Shown piece after piece: positions 26,603 through 36,454 of a stretch of 64,000 nucleotides of DNA. Every line of letters begins with the position of its first letter. Positions within the stretch are counted from its first letter, which is position 1. Under the pieces are notes generated by a model that was not told the DNA's origin, ran no database searches, and saw only the letters and a program-made list of their open reading frames with translations. This DNA is from Mycobacterium sp. E2479 (lineage in GTDB: Bacteria > Actinomycetota > Actinomycetes > Mycobacteriales > Mycobacteriaceae), in assembly GCF_001667925.1 (NCBI RefSeq), contig NZ_LZJR01000046.1:39608-103607 (forward strand). The letters are read 5' to 3'. The position numbers and the translations under genes are program-made.

Positions 26603-27967
26603 CTATGCGCCCAGCATGGCCTGGCCGCAAACGCGAATAACGTTACCTGTCACCGCATTTGAAGCTGGGCTGGCGAAGTAGGCGATGGTTTCCGCGACGT
26701 CCACGGGCTGTCCGCCCTGCAGCAGCGAGTTCATCCGGCGTCCGACCTCGCGGGTGGCCAGCGGAATGGCGGCCGTCATCTGGGTTTCGATGAATCCCGG
26801 CGCGACGGCGTTGATCGTGATGCCCTTGTCGTAGAGCTCCGGGGCCAGCGCCTGGGTGAGGCCGATCATCCCAGCCTTCGTTGTCGCGTAGTTGGTCTGA
26901 CCGCGGTTGCCGGCGATGCCGGCCATCGACGACAGGCCGATCACCCGGCCACCCTCGCTGAGGGTGCCGTTGGACACCAGCCCTTCGGTAAGACGCAGCG
27001 GTGCAAGCAGATTGACCGCCAGGACGGCGTCCCAGCGAGCGTCGTCCATGTTGGCCAGCAGCTTGTCGCGGGTGATGCCGGCATTGTTGACCAGCACGTC
27101 GGCGCGGCCGCCGTGGTGTTCGCGCAGGTGTTCGGTGATCTTGTCGACGGCGTCGGAGGAGGTGACGTCGAGCCACAACGCGGTGCCCCCCACCCGGCTG
27201 GCCGTCTCGGCCAGCGCCTCGGCGGCCGATTCGACGTCGATCGCGACCACGCGCGCACCATCGCGGGCGAACACCTCTGCGATCGTCGCGCCGATTCCCC
27301 GGGCCGCGCCCGTGACGATGGCGACCTTTCCGTCCAGCGGGCGCTCCCAATCGGCGGGGGGCGTGGAGTCCGCGTCCCCGACGTAGAAGACCTGGCCGTC
27401 GACGTAGGCGGACTTGGCCGACAAGATGAACCGCATCGTCGATTCCAGGCCCGTCGCAGCGGGTTTGGCGTCCGGCGACAGATAGACCAGGGCCACCGTG
27501 GTGCCGTTGCGCAGCTCCTTGCCCAGCGAGCGAGTGAAGCCTTCCAGGGCGCGCTGCGCGATCCGCTCGTGCGGGCTGGCCGCGGCCTCGGGCGTGGTCC
27601 CGACCACGGCGACGCGCGCGGAATGACCCAGATTGCGCAGCAGGGGGGTGAAGAACTCGTACAGCCCCCTGAGCCCTTCGGGCGTGGTGATGCCGGTGGC
27701 ATCGAACACCAGCCCGCCGAACTTGTCGGCCCACCGGCCGCCCAGGTTATTGCCCACCAGGTCGTAATCGGCGTCCAGCGCCGCGCGCAGCGGCTCGACG
27801 ACCCTACCCTCCCCGCCGATCAGCAGGGCCCCGGCCAGCGGCGGTTCACCGGCGCGGTAGCGGCGCAGCGTCTCGGGTTGGGGAACGCCGAGCTGCTTGG
27901 CGAGAAACGATCCAGGACCGGAATTGACGATCTGAGAGAACAGATCGGATGAAGCCTTGGGAGCCAC
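26603..27967 (-). CDS. fabG4: High-molecular-weight 3-oxoacyl-(ACP) reductase FabG4
   Basis: 454 residues, the length of M. tuberculosis FabG4 (Rv0242c). An N-terminal flavodoxin-like domain (residues 1-200) precedes a short-chain dehydrogenase domain with the cofactor motif [20 protein letters not shown] near 218, NNAG near 295, and the catalytic Ser-Tyr-Lys in [20 protein letters not shown] with TKAG following. It reduces 3-oxoacyl thioesters with NADH. The GTG start has GGAAGG about eight bases upstream. Divergent from fadA2 across 148 bp that hold a shared operator-like motif. Confidence 0.95.
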   Translation of the reverse strand: MAPKASSDLFSQIVNSGPGSFLAKQLGVPQPETLRRYRAGEPPLAGALLIGGEGRVVEPLRAALDADYDLVGNNLGGRWADKFGGLVFDATGITTPEGLRGLYEFFTPLLRNLGHSARVAVVGTTPEAAASPHERIAQRALEGFTRSLGKELRNGTTVALVYLSPDAKPAATGLESTMRFILSAKSAYVDGQVFYVGDADSTPPADWERPLDGKVAIVTGAARGIGATIAEVFARDGARVVAIDVESAAEALAETASRVGGTALWLDVTSSDAVDKITEHLREHHGGRADVLVNNAGITRDKLLANMDDARWDAVLAVNLLAPLRLTEGLVSNGTLSEGGRVIGLSSMAGIAGNRGQTNYATTKAGMIGLTQALAPELYDKGITINAVAPGFIETQMTAAIPLATREVGRRMNSLLQGGQPVDVAETIAYFASPASNAVTGNVIRVCGQAMLGA

Positions 27968-28033
27968 CGGAGCTACCTTCCATGTTCTTTCGAATTCGGG
28001 GTATGCCTACAGCACAACCGTATCGAGACGAAC

Positions 28034-28063
28034 TTACTGCAGAGTAAGAACAGTGAGTAGTAT
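28034..28063 (+). promoter_or_regulatory. fadA2 promoter with TTACTG-N4-GTAA motif
   Basis: TTACTG (28034-28039), an 18-bp spacer and TAGTAT (28058-28063) form a plausible -35/-10 pair about 50 bp before the fadA2 GTG. The -35 lies in an imperfect palindrome CTTACT-GCAG-AGTAAG (28033-28048). This site is nearly equidistant from the fabG4 (66 bp) and fadA2 (68 bp) starts. The fadE5 promoter carries the same arrangement, so a common regulator is likely. Confidence 0.55.
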
Positions 28064-28115
28064 GGCCCCAGACGGGCGATCCAAACCGATAGACCGCAGA
28101 AACACGGAGAAAACA

Positions 28116-29450
28116 GTGGCCCCTGCAAGTTCTGAGGCAAGTAACCAGCGCAGTTCCGAGCGGCGACGCGTGGCCGTCCTGGGCGGTAACCGCATCCCCT
28201 TCGCCCGATCCGACGGTGCCTACGCGGAGGCGTCCAACCAGGACATGTTCACCGCGGCGCTCGAAGGGCTGGTGGATCGTTTCGGGCTGGCCGGCGAACG
28301 GCTGGGTGTGGTGGTCGGCGGCGCCGTGCTCAAGCACAGCCGGGACTTCAACCTGACGCGTGAATGCGTGCTCGGTTCGCAGCTGTCGTCGCACACACCC
28401 GCGTTCGACCTGCAGCAGGCCTGCGGGACCGGGCTGCAGGCGGCCGTCACCGCCGCCGAGGGCATCGCGGCTGGCCGCTACGACGTGGCCGCTGCCGGCG
28501 GAGTGGACACCACCTCCGACGCGCCCATCGGTCTGGGCGACGACCTGCGGCGCACGCTGCTCAAGTTGCGCCGCGCCAAGTCCAACGTGCAGCGGCTGAA
28601 GCTGGCGGGCACTCTGCCCGCGACGCTGGGAGTGGAGATCCCGGTCAACAGCGAACCCCGCACCGGGCTGTCCATGGGTGAGCACCAGGCGCTGACCGCC
28701 AAGAAGATGGGCATCAGCCGCGTCGCCCAGGACGAGCTGGCCGCCGCCAGCCACCGCAACATGGCCGCCGCCTACGACCGTGGCTTCTTCGATGACCTGG
28801 TCACGCCTTTTTTGGGGCTGTACCGCGACGACAACTTGCGCGCGGACTCATCGGCGGAAAAGCTGGCGAAGCTGCGTCCGGTGTTCGGCGTGAAGGCCGG
28901 TGACGCGACGATGACGGCCGGTAACTCGACTCCGCTGACGGACGGCGCGTCGGTGGCACTGCTGGCCACCGACGAGTGGGCGGCCGCGCATTCGCTGACC
29001 CCCCTGGCTTACTACGTGGATTCGGAAACGGCGGCGGTCGACTACGTCAATGGGCGCGACGGCCTGCTGATGGCCCCGACCTACGCGGTGCCGCGGCTGC
29101 TCGCCCGCAACGGCCTGAGCCTGCAGGATTTCGACTTCTACGAGATCCACGAGGCGTTCGCGTCGGTGGTGCTGTGTCACCTGCAGGCGTGGGAATCCGA
29201 GGAGTACTGCAAGGAGCGCCTTGGCCTGGATGCCGCGCTGGGTTCGATCGACCGGTCCAAGCTCAACGTCAACGGCTCCTCGCTGGCCGCCGGGCACCCG
29301 TTTGCGGCCACCGGCGGACGAATCCTGGCTCAGGCCGCCAAACAGCTTGCCCAGCGCAAGGCCGAGCAGAAGGGCGACGGCACAGTGCGCGCCCTGGTCT
29401 CGATCTGCGCGGCCGGCGGCCAGGGTGTCGCCGCGATTCTGGAGGCCTGA
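28116..29450 (+). CDS. fadA2: Acetyl-CoA acyltransferase (thiolase) FadA2
   Basis: 444 residues. The thiolase active sites are present: nucleophilic Cys in LQQACGTGLQAA near residue 95, His in VNGSSLAAGHPFAATGGR near 400, and Cys in SICAAGGQGVAAILEA at the C-terminus. It matches M. tuberculosis FadA2 (Rv0243). The enzyme cleaves or forms 3-oxoacyl-CoA; with FadE5 and the divergent FabG4-HtdX it covers the steps of a beta-oxidation-like cycle. The GTG start at 28116 has GGAG seven bases upstream and yields the expected N-terminus; the frame is open further upstream. Confidence 0.93.
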   Translation: MAPASSEASNQRSSERRRVAVLGGNRIPFARSDGAYAEASNQDMFTAALEGLVDRFGLAGERLGVVVGGAVLKHSRDFNLTRECVLGSQLSSHTPAFDLQQACGTGLQAAVTAAEGIAAGRYDVAAAGGVDTTSDAPIGLGDDLRRTLLKLRRAKSNVQRLKLAGTLPATLGVEIPVNSEPRTGLSMGEHQALTAKKMGISRVAQDELAAASHRNMAAAYDRGFFDDLVTPFLGLYRDDNLRADSSAEKLAKLRPVFGVKAGDATMTAGNSTPLTDGASVALLATDEWAAAHSLTPLAYYVDSETAAVDYVNGRDGLLMAPTYAVPRLLARNGLSLQDFDFYEIHEAFASVVLCHLQAWESEEYCKERLGLDAALGSIDRSKLNVNGSSLAAGHPFAATGGRILAQAAKQLAQRKAEQKGDGTVRALVSICAAGGQGVAAILEA

Positions 29451-29647
29451 GCGGGCAGTCAGCGCGCCGTCCATGCCGACTCGACACTCCGAATGAGTTG
29501 ACTCACGCCTGGTTAGCCGAATCGGGCTAACGGGTACCCGACCCACCGGATGGCCCCGTGTTGTGGTCTGACCCCCCGACCCCGACGGCAATACGGGGCA
29601 TCCCCCGAATGCGAGCGCCGGCCCCTTGAGGACTGGCGTGCGAGAAG

Positions 29648-29687
29648 GGCCGCCGCTGGGGTGAGGGGATCCAGCGGCGGCCTTTTT
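29648..29687 (+). terminator. Rho-independent terminator downstream of fadA2
   Basis: A perfect 12-bp stem, GGCCGCCGCTGG (29648-29659) with CCAGCGGCGGCC (29671-29682), an 11-nt loop and TTTTT at 29683-29687. Orientation fits fadA2, whose stop is about 200 bp upstream. Confidence 0.85.
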
Positions 29688-29722
29688 GCTGTCCAGCATC
29701 TTGCAGCGGTTCTGCGAAGCGA

Positions 29723-29758
29723 CAAATCCCCCGCTTCGCGGGCGAAGCGGGGGATTTG
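29723..29758 (-). terminator. Hairpin terminator downstream of fadE5
   Basis: A perfect 16-bp stem, CAAATCCCCCGCTTCG (29723-29738) with its exact complement at 29743-29758, around a 4-nt loop. It lies 19 bp past the fadE5 stop and should stop transcription from that strand; the T-run is inside the stem base rather than after it, as often seen in mycobacteria. The 326-bp fadA2-fadE5 gap contains this hairpin and the fadA2 terminator; I saw no gene in it. Confidence 0.75.
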
Positions 29759-29776
29759 CGTGGTCTTCGAGTCGGC

Positions 29777-31612
29777 TTAGAAGGCGGCCTCGTCGAGCTC
29801 CATGATGTCGTTGTCCAGGGTGTCGATGACCTCGCGGGTGCTGGTCAGCATCGGCAGGAAGTTCTTTGCGAAGAACGACGCCACCGCGACCTTGCCCTCG
29901 TAGAAGGACTTCTCCTCACCGCTGGCCCCGGCGTCGAGCGCCGCCACGGCAACCGCCGCCTGGCGCTGCAGCAACCAGCCGATGACCAGGTCACCGACGC
30001 TCATCAGGAAGCGCACGGAACCCAGACCCACCTTGTACAGGCTGGTCACGTCCTCCTGCGCCGCCATCAGGTAACCGGTCAGCGTCGCCGCCATCGCCTG
30101 GACGTCGTCCAGTGCCTTGGCCAGCAGCTCCCGTTCGGTCTTCAGGCGGCCATTGCCCGACTCGCTGTCGACGAATTTCTGGATCTGCTCGGAGACGTGA
30201 GCCAGTGCGGTGCCCTTGTCGCGGACGATCTTGCGGAAGAAGAAGTCCTGCGCCTGGATGGCGGTGGTGCCCTCATAGAGCGAGTCGATCTTGGCGTCCC
30301 GGATGTACTGCTCGATCGGGTAGTCCTGCAGGAAGCCGGACCCACCGAAGGTCTGCAGGCTCTCGGTGAGCTTGGCGTATGCTTGCTCCGAGCCCACTCC
30401 CTTGACGACCGGCAGCATCAGGTCGTTGACCTTGACCGCCAGCTCGGGGTCCACACCGTGGAGGGCCTCGGCCACCGCCGCGTCCTGGTAGGTCGCGGTG
30501 AACAGGTACAGCGCGCGCAGACCCTCGGCGTAGGCCTTCTGGGTCATCAACGACCGGCGCACGTCCGGGTGATGCGTGATGGTCACCCGCGGTGCGGTCT
30601 TGTCGGTCATCTGAGTCATGTCGGCGCCCTGGACGCGAGACTTCGCGTACTCCAGCGCGTTCAGGTAACCCGTCGACAGGGTCGCGATGGCCTTGGTGCC
30701 GACCATCATGCGGGCCTGCTCGATCACCTCGAACATCTGCGCGATGCCGTTGTGCACCTCGCCGACCAGCCAGCCCTTGGCGGGGACGTCGTGCTGGCCG
30801 AAGCTCAGCTCACACGTCGCCGATACCTTCAGGCCCATCTTGTGCTCGACGTTGGTGACGTAGACGCCGTTGCGCTCGCCCAGCTCACCGGTCTCGAAGT
30901 CGAACAGGAACTTGGGCACGAAGAACAGCGACAGGCCCTTGGTGCCCGGTCCGGCACCCTCGGGGCGCGCCAGTACCAGGTGGAAGATGTTCTCGAACAA
31001 ATCGCCGGAGTCGGCGGAGGTGATGAACCGCTTCACGCCGTCGATGTGCCAGGAACCGTCTTCCTGCTGGACCGCCTTGGTGCGCCCGGCGCCGACGTCG
31101 GAACCGGCGTCCGGCTCGGTGAGCACCATGGTCGAGCCCCAGCCGCGCTCAGCGGCCAGCACGGCCCACTTCTTCTGCTCCTCGGTGCCGAGGTGGTACA
31201 GGATGTTGGCGAAGCCCGCGCCACCGGCGTACATCCACACGGCCGGGTTGGCACCCAGGATGTGCTCGTGCAGCGCCCACAGCAGCGACTTGGGCATCGC
31301 GACACCGCCGAGAGCCTCGTCGATGCCGACCTTGTCCCAGCCGGCCTCGATGACGGCGTGAACCGACTTCTTGAATGACTCGGGCAGCGTCACCGAGTGC
31401 GTCTTCGGGTCGAAGACCGGCGGGTTGCGGTCGCCCTCGACGAACGAGTCCGCGATCGGGCCTTCGGCCAGCCGGCTGATCTCGTTCAACATTTCGCGGG
31501 CGGTGTCGGCGTCCAGATCGGTGTATTCGCCTTGGCCCAATGCCTGGTCAACGCCCAGAACTTCGAACAGGTTGAACGCCTGGTCGCGGACGTTGCTCTT
31601 GTAGTGGCTCAC
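29777..31612 (-). CDS. fadE5: Acyl-CoA dehydrogenase FadE5
   Basis: 611 residues, matching M. tuberculosis FadE5 (Rv0244c), a broad-specificity acyl-CoA dehydrogenase with an extra C-terminal domain. Visible: [20 protein letters not shown], flavin-binding [27 protein letters not shown], and catalytic-domain segments [20 protein letters not shown] with [15 protein letters not shown]. The GTG start at 31612 is set by GAGGAGGA five bases upstream and the [12 protein letters not shown]-terminus. It introduces the 2,3 double bond in acyl-CoA using FAD. Its promoter shares a motif with fadA2. Confidence 0.95.
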   Translation of the reverse strand: MSHYKSNVRDQAFNLFEVLGVDQALGQGEYTDLDADTAREMLNEISRLAEGPIADSFVEGDRNPPVFDPKTHSVTLPESFKKSVHAVIEAGWDKVGIDEALGGVAMPKSLLWALHEHILGANPAVWMYAGGAGFANILYHLGTEEQKKWAVLAAERGWGSTMVLTEPDAGSDVGAGRTKAVQQEDGSWHIDGVKRFITSADSGDLFENIFHLVLARPEGAGPGTKGLSLFFVPKFLFDFETGELGERNGVYVTNVEHKMGLKVSATCELSFGQHDVPAKGWLVGEVHNGIAQMFEVIEQARMMVGTKAIATLSTGYLNALEYAKSRVQGADMTQMTDKTAPRVTITHHPDVRRSLMTQKAYAEGLRALYLFTATYQDAAVAEALHGVDPELAVKVNDLMLPVVKGVGSEQAYAKLTESLQTFGGSGFLQDYPIEQYIRDAKIDSLYEGTTAIQAQDFFFRKIVRDKGTALAHVSEQIQKFVDSESGNGRLKTERELLAKALDDVQAMAATLTGYLMAAQEDVTSLYKVGLGSVRFLMSVGDLVIGWLLQRQAAVAVAALDAGASGEEKSFYEGKVAVASFFAKNFLPMLTSTREVIDTLDNDIMELDEAAF

Positions 31613-31649
31613 TACGGTCCTCCTCGTTGAGAATGCCACTTGTGGTTGG

Positions 31650-31677
31650 GTACTAGGTCTAAGTTACCCACCAGTAA
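31650..31677 (-). promoter_or_regulatory. fadE5 promoter with TTACTG-N4-GTAA motif
   Basis: On the minus strand TTACTG (31677-31672), a 16-bp spacer and TAGTAC (31655-31650) form a likely promoter about 38 bp before the fadE5 start. The segment TTACTGGTGGGTAA (31677-31664) matches TTACTGCAGAGTAA of the fadA2/fabG4 promoter at 11 of 14 positions, including both ends. Confidence 0.5.
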
Positions 31678-31746
31678 CACCGCCAAACTATCGTTAGCGT
31701 CAGCAGTATGCAAGCCAATGTGAGCTAGATTTCATTGCCTAATTAA

Positions 31747-31758
31747 CCAACCGGTTGG
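31747..31758. promoter_or_regulatory. Palindrome CCAACCGGTTGG upstream of the oxygenase gene
   Basis: A perfect 12-bp palindrome 54 bp before the ATG of the Fe/2OG oxygenase gene. The form AACCGGTT with flanking CC/GG resembles TetR-family operators; a similar sequence precedes fadE6 (58345-58362). The binder is unknown. Confidence 0.45.
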
Positions 31759-31812
31759 GAAGCTGCAGGTCATGGGGTTGAAATCGGATTTACCTGCGGC
31801 AACGATGCCCAC

Positions 31813-32844
31813 ATGACCGGTGCGCGTCCCGTCACTGCGCCGCCCTTGGAGCTGCCCACCGTGGACCTGCGGGCCGACCCGGGCCGCCTGCGAGGTGAGC
31901 TGCGCGCGGCCGGGCACGAGGTCGGCTTCTTCTATCTCACCGGTCACGGCGTGCCGCCGGAGTTGGTGAAGCGGGTCCTGGACGCCGCCCGCCGGCTTTT
32001 CGCGCTGCCGCAACGGGAGAAGGACGCCGTCGCGATGGTGCGCAGCCCGCACTTCCGCGGGTACACGCGGCTCGGCGGCGAGTTGACCCGCGGACAGGTG
32101 GATTGGCGCGAGCAGATCGACGTCGGGCCGCAGCGCCCACCGATCGGTGGGCTGGACAGGTCCGACTATCGGTGGCTGCAGGGCCCCAATCAGTGGCCGG
32201 CCGCGCTGCCGGAACTGCCGGGAATCGTCGCGGAGTGGGACACCGCGCTGTCCGCGGTCGCCCGCACCCTGCTACAGCACTGGGCGGCCTCGCTGGGCAG
32301 TCCCCCCGGCGTGTTCGACGCGGCATTCGCCGACGCGCCGGCCACGTTGATCAAGATCATCCGCTACCCCCGCCGCGCGGAAAGCGCGCAGGGCGTGGGA
32401 GCGCACCGCGACTCCGGGGTGCTGACGCTGTTGCTGGCCGATCCCAACAGCACGGGCTTGCAGGTGCTGCCGCCCGGAATGGACCATTCAAACGGCGCTT
32501 GGATCGACGTGCCACCGCGCGAGGGCGCGTTCATCGTCAACATCGGTGAACTGCTGGAGGTGGCGACGCGCGGGTACCTGCGCGCCACGCAGCACCGGGT
32601 CAACCTGCAGGGGTCCGCCGGCGACCGCATCTCGGTGCCGTTCTTCTTCAACCCCCGCCTGGACGCGCGGATACCGGTGCTGTCACTGCCCGACGAACTC
32701 GAGGCGCGCGCGCAGCGCGTGGATGATCCATCCGATCCGATCTTCGCGGTCTACGGGCGCAATGCCTGGAAGAGCAGGCTGCGGGCCCATCCGGATGTCG
32801 CCGCGGCACACGGGTATTCGACGGAATGCTTAGAAAACGGCTAA
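31813..32844 (+). CDS. Fe(II)/2-oxoglutarate-type oxygenase (isopenicillin N synthase family)
   Basis: 343 residues. The N-terminal DIOX_N-type region (GHEVGFFYLTGHGVPPELV) is followed by a double-stranded beta-helix core with the iron triad: HRD in VGAHRDSGVLTLLL near residue 197 and the distal His in YLRATQHRVN near 258. The co-substrate Arg-x-Ser is DRISVPFFFNP. Such enzymes hydroxylate, desaturate or cyclise small molecules, using 2-oxoglutarate or, as in isopenicillin N synthase, the substrate itself. M. tuberculosis has no such gene between fadE5 and Rv0245. Substrate unknown; the flavin reductase gene follows on the same strand. Confidence 0.85.
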   Translation: MTGARPVTAPPLELPTVDLRADPGRLRGELRAAGHEVGFFYLTGHGVPPELVKRVLDAARRLFALPQREKDAVAMVRSPHFRGYTRLGGELTRGQVDWREQIDVGPQRPPIGGLDRSDYRWLQGPNQWPAALPELPGIVAEWDTALSAVARTLLQHWAASLGSPPGVFDAAFADAPATLIKIIRYPRRAESAQGVGAHRDSGVLTLLLADPNSTGLQVLPPGMDHSNGAWIDVPPREGAFIVNIGELLEVATRGYLRATQHRVNLQGSAGDRISVPFFFNPRLDARIPVLSLPDELEARAQRVDDPSDPIFAVYGRNAWKSRLRAHPDVAAAHGYSTECLENG

Positions 32845-32912
32845 GGGTGGCCGTGCCCGAGCGGGCGACGCCGGGTAGGGTCACATCCGATAAATCCCGT
32901 CTCCGGCTCTAG

Positions 32913-33416
<504 letters not shown>

Positions 33417-33441
33417 CAGCTGCGCCTGGGCCGCGGACCGG

Positions 33442-33606
33442 CTACGGGCGGTGGCTCAGCTCTTCTCGAAAGCCCTGGATGCGGCGCTCGAGTTCGGCGG
33501 CGTCGCTGTACCGGCCTTCCTTGTTCGCGAGCTGGGCGCGGACCGACAACTGCCGAATCGCGGTGCGAATGTTGTTGATGCTGGCGGTTTCTCGCATGGG
33601 TTCCAT
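33442..33606 (-). CDS. Small charged helical protein, unknown function
   Basis: 54 residues beginning MEPMRETASINNIRTAIRQL, with a Lys/Glu-rich second half (ANKEGRYSDAAELERRIQGF) resembling the short helical hairpin of UvrB/UvrC motifs. GGAAAGG lies six bases upstream of the ATG, which supports translation from here rather than from upstream codons of the same open frame. It is convergent with the flavin reductase gene. No function can be assigned; it could bind a UvrB/C-like or ClpC-like partner through the motif. Confidence 0.55.
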   Translation of the reverse strand: MEPMRETASINNIRTAIRQLSVRAQLANKEGRYSDAAELERRIQGFREELSHRP

Positions 33607-33736
33607 GAACTGCCTTTCCGGTCGTGCACACACGGCCGCACGGGGCGGCCCGACAGGATGCAGTTCGGTTACCCGGGTGCCGCAACGGCCTGACGTGTGA
33701 CGACGGGATCGGACTGGATCAGAGCGGCCTGGCAGC

Positions 33737-34483
33737 TCAGCGACGGAACAATTTGTTACCGAGCCACACAACCGGGTCGTACTTGCGGTCGGCGACCCGC
33801 TCTTTCATCGGGATCAGCGCGTTGTCGGTGATCTTGATGTTTTCCGGGCAGACCTCGGTGCAGCACTTAGTGATGTTGCAGTAGCCCAGACCGTGCACGT
33901 CCTGAGCGTCGTTGCGCCGGTCCCGGGTGTCCAACGGGTGCATCTCCAGCTCGGCGATCCTCATCAGGAAGCGTGGACCGGCGAACGCCTTCTTGTTCTC
34001 CTCGTGGTCGCGGACCACGTGGCACACGTTCTGGCAGAGGAAGCACTCGATGCACTTGCGGAATTCCTGGGAGCGTCCGACGTCCTCCTGCGCCATCCGG
34101 TATTCCCCGGGCTGCAGGTCCTTAGGCGGCGCGAAAGACGGTATCTCGCGGGCCTTTTCGTAGTTGAACGAGACGTCGGTGACCAGGTCGCGAATCACCG
34201 GGAACGTCCGCAGCGGCGTGACGGTGACGACCTCGTCCTCGGCGAAGGTGGACATCCGGGTCATGCAGAGCAACCGCGGATAGCCGTTGATCTCCGCCGA
34301 ACACGAGCCGCACTTGCCCGCCTTGCAGTTCCACCGGACCGCCAGGTCGGGCGTCTGGGTCTGCTGCAGGCGATGGATGATGTCGAGGACGACCTCGCCC
34401 TCGTTGACCTCAACCGTGAAGTCCTGCAGACCACCGCCGACGTCGTCGCCGCGCCACACCCGCAGCGTCGCGTTGTAGGTCAT
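33737..34483 (-). CDS. Succinate dehydrogenase Sdh1 iron-sulfur subunit (Rv0247c-like)
   Basis: 248 residues. All three clusters are visible: [2Fe-2S] ligands in CKAGKCGSCSAEINGY with a fourth Cys in RLLC (about residues 53-74), [4Fe-4S] in CIECFLCQNVC (about 147-157), and [3Fe-4S]-type Cys in CNITKCCTEVCPE. It passes electrons from the flavoprotein to the quinone-reducing membrane subunit. The ATG overlaps the flavoprotein stop (ATGA). It is the last gene of the three-gene sdh1 operon; a separate Sdh2 exists in mycobacteria. Confidence 0.94.
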   Translation of the reverse strand: MTYNATLRVWRGDDVGGGLQDFTVEVNEGEVVLDIIHRLQQTQTPDLAVRWNCKAGKCGSCSAEINGYPRLLCMTRMSTFAEDEVVTVTPLRTFPVIRDLVTDVSFNYEKAREIPSFAPPKDLQPGEYRMAQEDVGRSQEFRKCIECFLCQNVCHVVRDHEENKKAFAGPRFLMRIAELEMHPLDTRDRRNDAQDVHGLGYCNITKCCTEVCPENIKITDNALIPMKERVADRKYDPVVWLGNKLFRR

Positions 34484-36411
34484 TTGCCACTCCGTCCTGG
34501 GTGCCCGGCGAGTTCTTCGTCGGTGTAGTACTTCTCCAGCTCGGCGATGTCGAACAGCCCGAGCAGGTCGGGCCGCATCGGCGTCTGATCCTTCTTCGTG
34601 ATGGTGATGTCGGGAATCGCCTCGTCGCCGCCCGCTGCCTCGCAAACCAGCAGCACCTTGCGCCAGGACGAGTCCATCGACGGATGGTCGTCGCGGGTGT
34701 GCCCGCCGCGGCTCTCGGTGCGCTGCAGCGCGGCCTTGGCGACGCATTCGCTGACCAGCAGCATGTTGCGCAGGTCGATGGCGAGGTTCCAGGCCGGGTT
34801 GTATCGCCGCTGCCCCTCGACATGGAGGTTCTTGAACCGCGCACGCAGCTTGTCGAGCCGTGCCAGGGCCTCCGAGATTTCGTCGGCCTTACGGATGATG
34901 CCGACCAGGTCGTTCATCGACTGCTGCAGTTCGAGTTGCAGGGAATACGGGTTCTCCGCGGCCGCGCCATTGGCCGGTGCCTCGAAGGGTGACAGCGCCC
35001 GCTTCGCCGCGGCGTCGACGGCGCCTTCGGCGACCGTCGGACGGCTGCTCAACGCCCGCACGTAGTCGGCTGCGCCCAGACCGGCCCGCCGGCCGAACAC
35101 CAGCAGGTCCGACAGCGAGTTGCCGCCCAGCCGGTTCGAGCCGTGCATGCCGCCGGAGCATTCGCCGGCGGCGAAGAGTCCGGGGACTGTGGCAGCTCCG
35201 GTGTCGGCGTCCACCTCGACGCCGCCCATCACGTAGTGGCAGGTCGGCCCGACTTCCATCGGTTCTTTGGTGATGTCGACGCCGGCCAGCTCCTTGAACT
35301 GGTGATACATCGACGGCAGGCGGCGGTTGATCTCCGCCGGCGTCAGCCGCGACGCGATGTCGAGGAAGACGCCGCCGTGTGGGCTGCCTCGCCCGGCCTT
35401 GACCTCGGAGTTGATCGCCCGCGCGACCTCATCGCGCGGTAGCAGGTCCGGAGTGCGGCGGGCCGAGTCGTTGTCCTTGAGCCACTGGTCGGCTTCCTGT
35501 TCGGTTTCGGCGTACTGGCCTTTGAACACCGACGGGATGTAGTCGAACATGAACCGCTTGTCGTCGGAGTTCTTCAGCACCCCACCGTCGCCGCGAACGC
35601 CCTCGGTGACCAGGATCCCCTTCACGCTCGGCGGCCACACCATGCCCGTCGGGTGGAACTGGACGAACTCCATGTTGATCAGCGACGCGCCCGCCCGCAG
35701 GGCCAGCGCGTGGCCGTCGCCGGTGTACTCCCACGAGTTCGAGGTGACTTTGAACGACTTGCCGATTCCGCCGGTGGCCAGCACCACCGCGGGCGCCTCG
35801 AACAAGATGAAGTTTCCGCTTTCGCGGATGTAGCCGAATGCCCCGGCGATTCGCCCCCCTTGTTCAGGGCCGTCCTTGACCAGCTCGGTGATCGTGGTTT
35901 CGGCGAACACCCGGATCCGTGCTTCGTAGTCGCCGAGCTCGGCGAAATCCTCCTGCTGCAGCGAGACGATCTTCTGCTGCATGGTGCGGATCAGTTCCAG
36001 GCCGGTGCGGTCACCGACGTGGGCCAGCCGCGGGTAGGTGTGCCCGCCGAAGTTGCGCTGGCTGATCTTGCCGTCCTTGAGGCGATCGAACAGCGCGCCA
36101 TAGGTTTCCAGCTCCCACACGCGGTCGGGGGCTTCCTTGGCGTGCAGCTCGGCCATGCGCCAGTTGTTCAGAAATTTCCCGCCGCGCATGGTGTCGCCGA
36201 AGTGTGTCTCCCAGTTGTCCTTCGGGTTGGTGTTGCCCATGGACGCCGCGCAGCCACCCTCGGCCATCACCGTGTGGGCCTTGCCGAACAGGGACTTACA
36301 TACCACCGCGACCCGCAAACCCCGTTCGCGCGCTTCGATAACCGCGCGCAACCCGGCGCCGCCGGCACCGATCACGACCACATCGAACGTGTGCCGCTCG
36401 ATCTCAACCAT
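34480..36411 (-). CDS. Succinate dehydrogenase Sdh1 flavoprotein subunit (Rv0248c-like)
   Basis: 643 residues. The FAD-binding Rossmann motif VVVIGAGGAGLRAVIEARERG opens the protein. The His for covalent FAD attachment is in KAHTVMAEGGCAASMG near residue 47. Catalytic-site segments include FVQFHPTGMVWPPS and TEGVRGDGGVLKN, and AGECSGGMHGSNRLGGNSL binds FAD. It oxidises succinate to fumarate at the cytoplasmic face of the membrane. The start at 36411 has GAGGG five bases upstream. Downstream it overlaps the iron-sulfur gene; the membrane-subunit gene is 43 bp upstream. Confidence 0.95.
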   Translation of the reverse strand: MVEIERHTFDVVVIGAGGAGLRAVIEARERGLRVAVVCKSLFGKAHTVMAEGGCAASMGNTNPKDNWETHFGDTMRGGKFLNNWRMAELHAKEAPDRVWELETYGALFDRLKDGKISQRNFGGHTYPRLAHVGDRTGLELIRTMQQKIVSLQQEDFAELGDYEARIRVFAETTITELVKDGPEQGGRIAGAFGYIRESGNFILFEAPAVVLATGGIGKSFKVTSNSWEYTGDGHALALRAGASLINMEFVQFHPTGMVWPPSVKGILVTEGVRGDGGVLKNSDDKRFMFDYIPSVFKGQYAETEQEADQWLKDNDSARRTPDLLPRDEVARAINSEVKAGRGSPHGGVFLDIASRLTPAEINRRLPSMYHQFKELAGVDITKEPMEVGPTCHYVMGGVEVDADTGAATVPGLFAAGECSGGMHGSNRLGGNSLSDLLVFGRRAGLGAADYVRALSSRPTVAEGAVDAAAKRALSPFEAPANGAAAENPYSLQLELQQSMNDLVGIIRKADEISEALARLDKLRARFKNLHVEGQRRYNPAWNLAIDLRNMLLVSECVAKAALQRTESRGGHTRDDHPSMDSSWRKVLLVCEAAGGDEAIPDITITKKDQTPMRPDLLGLFDIAELEKYYTDEELAGHPGRSGK

Positions 36412-36454
36412 GAAACCCTCGCTAGCTAAATCTGATTTATATCGAAATGGCCTG

